64,000 bases of DNA from Nocardia transvalensis (lineage in GTDB: Bacteria; Actinomycetota; Actinomycetes; Mycobacteriales; Mycobacteriaceae), in NCBI RefSeq assembly GCF_015477765.1, contig NZ_JADLQQ010000002.1:781019-845018 (forward strand). The letters are read 5' to 3'. This document shows, piece by piece, positions 60,356-64,000 of this stretch. The notes under the pieces were generated by a model. It did no database searches and was not told the origin of the DNA. It saw only the letters and a list, made by a program, of their open reading frames with translations. The position numbers and the translations under genes are program-made. Every line of letters starts with the position of its first letter. Positions within the stretch are counted from its first letter, which is position 1.

Positions 60356-60667
60356 TCAGCTGGTGTGGGCGGACCGTGATCGGGTTTCGATGTCGAGGTC
60401 ACCGTCCTGGGTGAGGGACGCGGTGCAGGTGATGCGGCGTTGGTGGGGGTCGTCGAGGGTGACCTGATCGTGCACGGTCAGGCAGGCCACGGCGCCGAAA
60501 TTCACCAGCAGGTACCGGTTTGCGACCGCGCCGGACTCGTGGGTGAGCGCGACGGTGAAGATTCCCGTGTGCGACCCAGGCACGGGCGGCGGTGGCACCA
60601 CCGAGGAGTCGGTGGCGGGGAATTGCAGGCGGAACGGCAAGTCGCGAGAGTCCAGGTATGTGGTCAT
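60356..60667 (-). CDS. hypothetical protein
   Basis: A 103-residue soluble protein rich in beta-strand pattern: LPFRLQFPATDSSV, TGIFTVALTHESGAVANRYL, LVNFGAVACLTVHDQVTLDD. The family is not recognised, although the codon bias is strongly coding. The ATG at 60667 is chosen because the upstream extension is low-complexity. It is divergent from the membrane-protein gene at 60892 across a region with a paired dyad. Confidence 0.6.
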   Translation of the reverse strand: MTTYLDSRDLPFRLQFPATDSSVVPPPPVPGSHTGIFTVALTHESGAVANRYLLVNFGAVACLTVHDQVTLDDPHQRRITCTASLTQDGDLDIETRSRSAHTS

Positions 60668-60803
60668 GAGGGGGTCACGTCCGATCGTGGGGGCGTTGTT
60701 CGGTTGCCCGGTGGAGGCGCTGGAACCGTCGGTGGCGGGGCCGAATTGTTGCGGTCGACCAGGGGTTCGGCATCGCGGGTGGCCTCTTCCATCGGGGACA
60801 ACC

Positions 60804-60862
60804 ACTGTAGTTTATTATTGTAGACCTACAGTGTTGACATTGGGTGGTGGTCGGTGTGTACT
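60804..60862. promoter_or_regulatory. dyad ACTGTAG-N15-CTACAGT next to a TTGACA promoter
   Basis: Perfect 7-bp arms at 60804-60810 and 60826-60832 flank an A/T-rich core. TTGACA at 60834-60839 with TGTACT at 60857-60862 (17-bp spacer) could drive the gene at 60892. The 11-mer TGTAGACCTAC (60819-60829) recurs in inverted form at 59150-59160, upstream of the Cys-rich gene. Confidence 0.5.
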
Positions 60863-60891
60863 GGAGGTATCAACAGATCCGAGGGATCGCC

Positions 60892-61311
60892 ATGATCGTC
60901 ATCATCGGGCTCGTCATCCTCATCGCCGCCGTCCTCATCGGCGTTGCGGGGGTATTTGCCAACAGCGGCCCCAACCACGTATTGACCGACAACTTCGCGG
61001 TCTTCGGCTACCACGTCACCGGCTCCACCGGCGTGCTGTTCCTCTACGGCATCGTCATCGGCGGTATCGGCATCGCGGGTTTGGGCCTGCTGCTGGCCGG
61101 TGCCCGCCGGTCGGCCCGCCGCGGGCGCAGCGCGCGCCGGGAACTCAAAGCCACCCACCACGAGACCCCCACCTATTACAGCCACACCGGTACCACCGAT
61201 GTGGCATCCGATGCACCCGGCGACGTCGCCGGGCAGGGAACCGGCCACCGGCCCACCTTCCGCGAACGCGGCCTGGGCAAGCTGTTCGGTCGCGCCTCGG
61301 CCGGTCGGTGA
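60892..61311 (+). CDS. two-helix membrane protein, hypothetical
   Basis: A 139-residue protein with two hydrophobic helices (IVIIGLVILIAAVLIGVAGVF and GVLFLYGIVIGGIGIAGLGLLLAG) and a cytoplasmic basic/disordered tail (SARRGRSARRELKA...RERGLGKLF). The pattern resembles small stress-associated actinobacterial membrane proteins; no named family is claimed. GAGGGATCGCC precedes the ATG at 60892. Confidence 0.7.
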   Translation: MIVIIGLVILIAAVLIGVAGVFANSGPNHVLTDNFAVFGYHVTGSTGVLFLYGIVIGGIGIAGLGLLLAGARRSARRGRSARRELKATHHETPTYYSHTGTTDVASDAPGDVAGQGTGHRPTFRERGLGKLFGRASAGR

Positions 61312-61418
61312 CCGCCGAGCCCCCACGCGGCGACCACCGTCGACCACCGCGCTCGCACCGGCCAGCCATCCCTGTGCCTCGTGACATCGCACGTCAATCC
61401 GAAGTCAGGTAACCCGTC

Positions 61419-61574
61419 ATGATCATTGTTGGGGTCGTTCTGCTCGTCGCCGGATTCATCCTCGGCATGCCTCTGCTGGTCACCGCCGCAATCGTCCTGC
61501 TGGTCATCGGCCTGGCGCTGATGATCGCGGGCCGCACCGGCCACGCCGTCGGCGGCCGAAGCCACTACTACTGA
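61419..61574 (+). CDS. DUF6131 family small membrane protein
   Basis: A 51-residue protein: two short hydrophobic helices (IIVGVVLLVAGFILGMPLL and AAIVLLVIGLALMIAG) followed by RTGHAVGGRSHYY, the C-terminal signature of DUF6131. The ATG at 61419 is 107 bp after the previous stop. Family members are membrane miniproteins of unknown role, frequent near stress genes in mycobacteria and nocardiae. Confidence 0.8.
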   Translation: MIIVGVVLLVAGFILGMPLLVTAAIVLLVIGLALMIAGRTGHAVGGRSHYY

Positions 61575-61705
61575 CCGGCACACCGGCGCAGCCGCTCGAC
61601 ATCGACTGCGCCGCAACCTCGCTCAGCACTCACCTCCAGCTTATGGAGCTGTCAAGCTCATCCTCACCGTCCTGATCGCTGGCATCGTGATCGGCGTCAT
61701 CGGGT

Positions 61706-61885
61706 ATGGCGGTACTGAACCGCCTCTCGGCCGACACTCGGCTACCCGACCTCGGCGAAGCGGCGCGACGGCTGCTGCGCCGGTCGCATCCGGAGGATAA
61801 CGCGATCAGTCGAGATCTCAACGAAAACGCCGGCGGCTCAAGACATATCCGCACCAACCCAAGCCTACGAGACCGGCTCGAGTGA
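61706..61885 (+). CDS. possible 59-residue protein
   Basis: From an ATG at 61706 the frame reads MAVLNRLSADTRLPDLGEAA and RRLLRRSHPEDNAISRDLNE, soluble and charged, ending at 61885. There is no strong ribosome-binding site and the family is not recognised. It is 42 bp before the next gene. It is reported as a candidate only. Confidence 0.35.
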   Translation: MAVLNRLSADTRLPDLGEAARRLLRRSHPEDNAISRDLNENAGGSRHIRTNPSLRDRLE

Positions 61886-61927
61886 CCGCACCACACTCGG
61901 CTACCCCTCGACTACCCGGAGACAGCA

Positions 61928-62191
61928 ATGAGAACCTACGCCAACGACAGCAGGAGGATGCGCACCAGCCGCCGTTCCCGGATGACCAGCGTCGTCATGA
62001 TCGTGGTGTTCGTGTGGCTGATTGCCGGTGTCATCGCCGGTGCCCAGCGGCACTACTACAACAGCGTGCCGACCACCTGCGCCAGCGCCGGAACCATCGC
62101 GGCGACCATTGTCGCCGGACCGCTCAACTACCTCGGCATGAACCCGACAGTCGGCAGCTGCCACGTCGACGTACCCCAGCCCAGTCAGTAA
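61928..62191 (+). CDS. small single-pass membrane protein, hypothetical
   Basis: An 87-residue protein with a basic N-terminus (RRMRTSRRSRM), one helix (TSVVMIVVFVWLIAGVIAGA) and an extracytoplasmic part with two cysteines (TTCAS..., GSCHVDV) that could pair. GGAGACAGCA precedes the ATG. The family is not recognised. Confidence 0.65.
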   Translation: MRTYANDSRRMRTSRRSRMTSVVMIVVFVWLIAGVIAGAQRHYYNSVPTTCASAGTIAATIVAGPLNYLGMNPTVGSCHVDVPQPSQ

Positions 62192-62296
62192 TCGCGCAGT
62201 AATCGCGCGGGTCGAGCTCGACCAATTCGGGCGCGAGCTCGATCGGATTCGCCGCGACCGGCCTGAACCCGAGATCCTGGAAAGGAAACACCCATC

Positions 62297-62818
62297 ATGA
62301 CCACTCAACAGACCCTGCCCGACACCCGGCGAGATCCTCCCTCCGCGTCCGGTGCACGGTTGCGACTGCGCTCCGACACCGCGACGCCGGGCCACATCGA
62401 CGGCGCGTGGTGGCCCCACAGCGACGACCTCGCCGCAGAGCTGCCCGATCTGCTGGCCCTGCTGCGGCCACGTCTGGGACCCATCCATCGCATCACCTAC
62501 CACCTCACCGAATGGTCCCCAGTACCGGGGCGATTCGCCGACGCCGGGCGCCGAGTCCGACTCGACGGTTACCGGCTCAAACCGGCCCGCACCCTCGATG
62601 TCCTCGGGGTCAGCGGCGACCGAATCGCGCTGCTCATCGTCCCCCCGAACACCACCCCGGATGTCGCGGACGCAACCATGAACGCCACGACCCACTCCGC
62701 GAATCCTTCCACCGTCGCCGAACTACTCACCATCACCGCACAAGCACAATCAGACCACGCTGAAAGCAAAGCCGCGGAACACAATTGGGATTCCGAAGGC
62801 GGAGCCGCATCCGTCTGA
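62297..62818 (+). CDS. DUF5994 family protein
   Basis: A 173-residue cytoplasmic protein of the actinobacterial DUF5994 family: RLRLRSDTATPGHIDGAWWPHSDDLAAELPDLL, RITYHLTEWSPVPGRF, VRLDGYRL and LDVLGVSGDRIALLIVPPNT. The function is unknown. GGAAAGGA lies about 11 bases before the ATG. The C-terminal half is duplicated, inverted and truncated, at 58393-58653, which marks a past rearrangement of this region. Confidence 0.88.
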   Translation: MTTQQTLPDTRRDPPSASGARLRLRSDTATPGHIDGAWWPHSDDLAAELPDLLALLRPRLGPIHRITYHLTEWSPVPGRFADAGRRVRLDGYRLKPARTLDVLGVSGDRIALLIVPPNTTPDVADATMNATTHSANPSTVAELLTITAQAQSDHAESKAAEHNWDSEGGAASV

Positions 62819-62998
62819 GTTCTCGCCAGCGCCGCGAGACCGTGATCCTCGACCGCCCTGGTTTCTCCCTGAACGGTGCTGGCGACATGCCGCGGCGTTG
62901 GCCGTCGACGGTGCCAGGTTGTACCGGGCGCCTGCGCTGACACTACTGGCCGAGCGCTCGGACCGCCCATGCCTGGTGACGGCACGGGCGCGCTGGTG

Positions 62999-63421
62999 CT
63001 ATTCGGTCGTGGAAGTTGCCGCGGGTCCGTGTCGTCGGAGTGGGGTGGCTACCGCGGTGGTGAGGTATTCGACGCCGGTGATGATCTCCGGATGGATGCG
63101 TATGAAGCGGTCACGGGGTCCGGGGAAGGCGGCGCGCAGCAGTCGGCGGTAGTGGGCGATGTCGTCGGGGTCGGTGATTTGCTCTGCGGTGCCGGTGATG
63201 ATGACGCACCAACCGCGCAGGGTGTGGTGGTCGATGGTGTCGGCTTGGTAGGCGACGACCTGGCGGTCGGGGGTGAGGGTGATGCCGGGGCCTGCGTGGA
63301 TGACGATCGTGTCATCGTCATCGAGGATGTGGCTGACCGGCCGGATGGTGGGCAGAGCGTAGCGGGAGAATACGACCCGCCCGAACCGGAACCTGGCCCG
63401 CAGCCGCATCTTGGGCGGCAT
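62999..63421 (-). CDS. pyridoxamine 5'-phosphate oxidase-like flavin-binding protein
   Basis: A 140-residue split-barrel protein: GRVVFSRYALPTIRPVSHILDDDDTIVIHAG, ADTIDHHTLRGWCVIITGTAEQITD and a C-terminal FIRIHPEIITGVEY. This is the pattern of PPOX-type proteins that bind FMN, F420 or haem in mycobacteria and relatives. The usual N-terminal helix (LDRxExLRLL...) is not clear before GRVVFSR, so the 5' end may be degenerate or start further upstream. There is no operon partner. Confidence 0.75.
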   Translation of the reverse strand: MPPKMRLRARFRFGRVVFSRYALPTIRPVSHILDDDDTIVIHAGPGITLTPDRQVVAYQADTIDHHTLRGWCVIITGTAEQITDPDDIAHYRRLLRAAFPGPRDRFIRIHPEIITGVEYLTTAVATPLRRHGPAATSTTE

Positions 63422-63555
63422 GAAGATCGAAACCCGCTGAGCCGCACCGTTACTCGAAGCCCACGATCCGCAGCCTCGGGCCCCCCGCCCAACCCCACGG
63501 ACACAGCCGCTCAATGCCTGACCCGCCCGGTGATCAACAACCCGAGGAGGAACAC

Positions 63556-63888
63556 ATGAGCAGCCTTCGTCAAGTCATGCTGTGCACCTGGAAACCGGAC
63601 ACCACACAGGAGCAGATCCAGCTCGTCGGCGAGCGACTGACCCAGATGCCCCAGCTCATCCCCGAGACCCAAAACATCGAATTCGGTCCCGATGCCGGTA
63701 TCGACGCCCAACCGCAGTGGTCCACGCAGGCACCCCCACCGAACTACGACTTCGCCATCGTCCAAGACTTTGCCGACCAACAGTCCTACCTCGCCTACCG
63801 CGACCACCCAGCACACCAAGCCATCGCCGAGGAATGCTTCCTACCCATCCTCGCGCAGGCTGCCACGATCCAGTTCCAGCTGGAGTGA
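63556..63888 (+). CDS. Dabb (stress-responsive A/B barrel) domain protein
   Basis: A 110-residue cytoplasmic protein with a ferredoxin-like dimeric alpha/beta barrel: LRQVMLCTWKPDTTQEQIQLVGERLTQMPQLI, NIEFGPDAGI, NYDFAIVQDFADQQSYLAYRDHPAHQAI and a final ILAQAATIQFQLE strand. Dabb proteins are stress-induced or act as small cyclases. GAGGAGG lies 7 bases before the ATG. The remaining 112 bp of the window show no further gene. Confidence 0.85.
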   Translation: MSSLRQVMLCTWKPDTTQEQIQLVGERLTQMPQLIPETQNIEFGPDAGIDAQPQWSTQAPPPNYDFAIVQDFADQQSYLAYRDHPAHQAIAEECFLPILAQAATIQFQLE

Positions 63889-64000
63889 CCGGTACGGGTG
63901 CCGCAGCTGGTGACAAATGCTGGCTTTGCAAGTCACATCCGTTCACCACGCAGAGCCCAGGGCGTGGGGCGCCAGCGACCAGTCCGACGACATGACCACC

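Overview
The window looks like chromosome from a high-GC actinobacterium of the Mycobacteriales, most likely Nocardia or a close relative. This is inferred from the very GC-rich third codon positions, frequent GTG starts, ATGA/GTGA gene overlaps, and actinobacterial families (DUF6069, DUF4192, DUF5994, DUF1206, DUF6131, TAXI lipoprotein, GH65/HAD pair). No rRNA, tRNA or CRISPR array was seen.

Layout. (1) About 1-18 kb is compact core-like DNA: the end of a thiolase/enoyl-CoA hydratase fusion, a patatin lipase, an APC permease, an MHS-type MFS transporter, a two-component system translationally coupled to a TAXI binding lipoprotein, a carotenoid oxygenase, a secreted beta-propeller protein, and an operon of GH65 phosphorylase (frameshifted), universal stress protein and beta-phosphoglucomutase-like HAD. 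(2) From about 18.1 kb composition becomes less extreme and gene decay appears: a SnoaL-like gene broken by a 16-bp tandem duplication, a DoxX-like/HxlR pair, a scar joining two gene stumps, and an HTH/Clp-N pair behind a nested palindrome. (3) About 21.8-30.4 kb is an accessory cluster. A ThiC-like radical SAM enzyme, a nucleotidyltransferase-fold protein, a GalE-like epimerase and a SAM methyltransferase are read in one direction. They are flanked by two large helix-turn-helix/TPR-like regulators with palindromic sites upstream, plus a GNAT gene and a small overlapping operon with a recombinase-like protein. This is the best candidate for an undescribed biosynthetic system.

(4) About 30.6-49.1 kb is a plasmid- or ICE-like mobile module: DUF4192, an orphan N6-adenine methyltransferase, twin small paralogues, DUF932, ParB-like, an orphan C5-cytosine methyltransferase, a primase-polymerase, an XF1762-family protein, SSB, small membrane proteins and a 1266-residue MobF relaxase-helicase. 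No integrase, replication initiator or type IV secretion genes are visible. Several very large multi-stem palindromes lie between its genes. Two of them share a loop and middle stem while outer and inner stems differ in sequence but still pair. (5) About 49-56.4 kb is a degraded zone with a frameshifted IS110 transposase, a DUF1508 remnant, a hemopexin-like four-repeat protein, an NmrA-type reductase, and a second scar joining SDR and hydrolase stumps. (6) About 56.4-64 kb holds small, probably stress-related genes: DUF1275, DUF1206, DUF998, tiny Cys-rich and membrane proteins, DUF5994 with a truncated inverted copy, a flavin-binding PPOX-like protein and a Dabb protein.

Coordinates rest on reading frames, ribosome-binding sites and overlaps. 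Family calls come from remembered motifs only, since no database search was possible.
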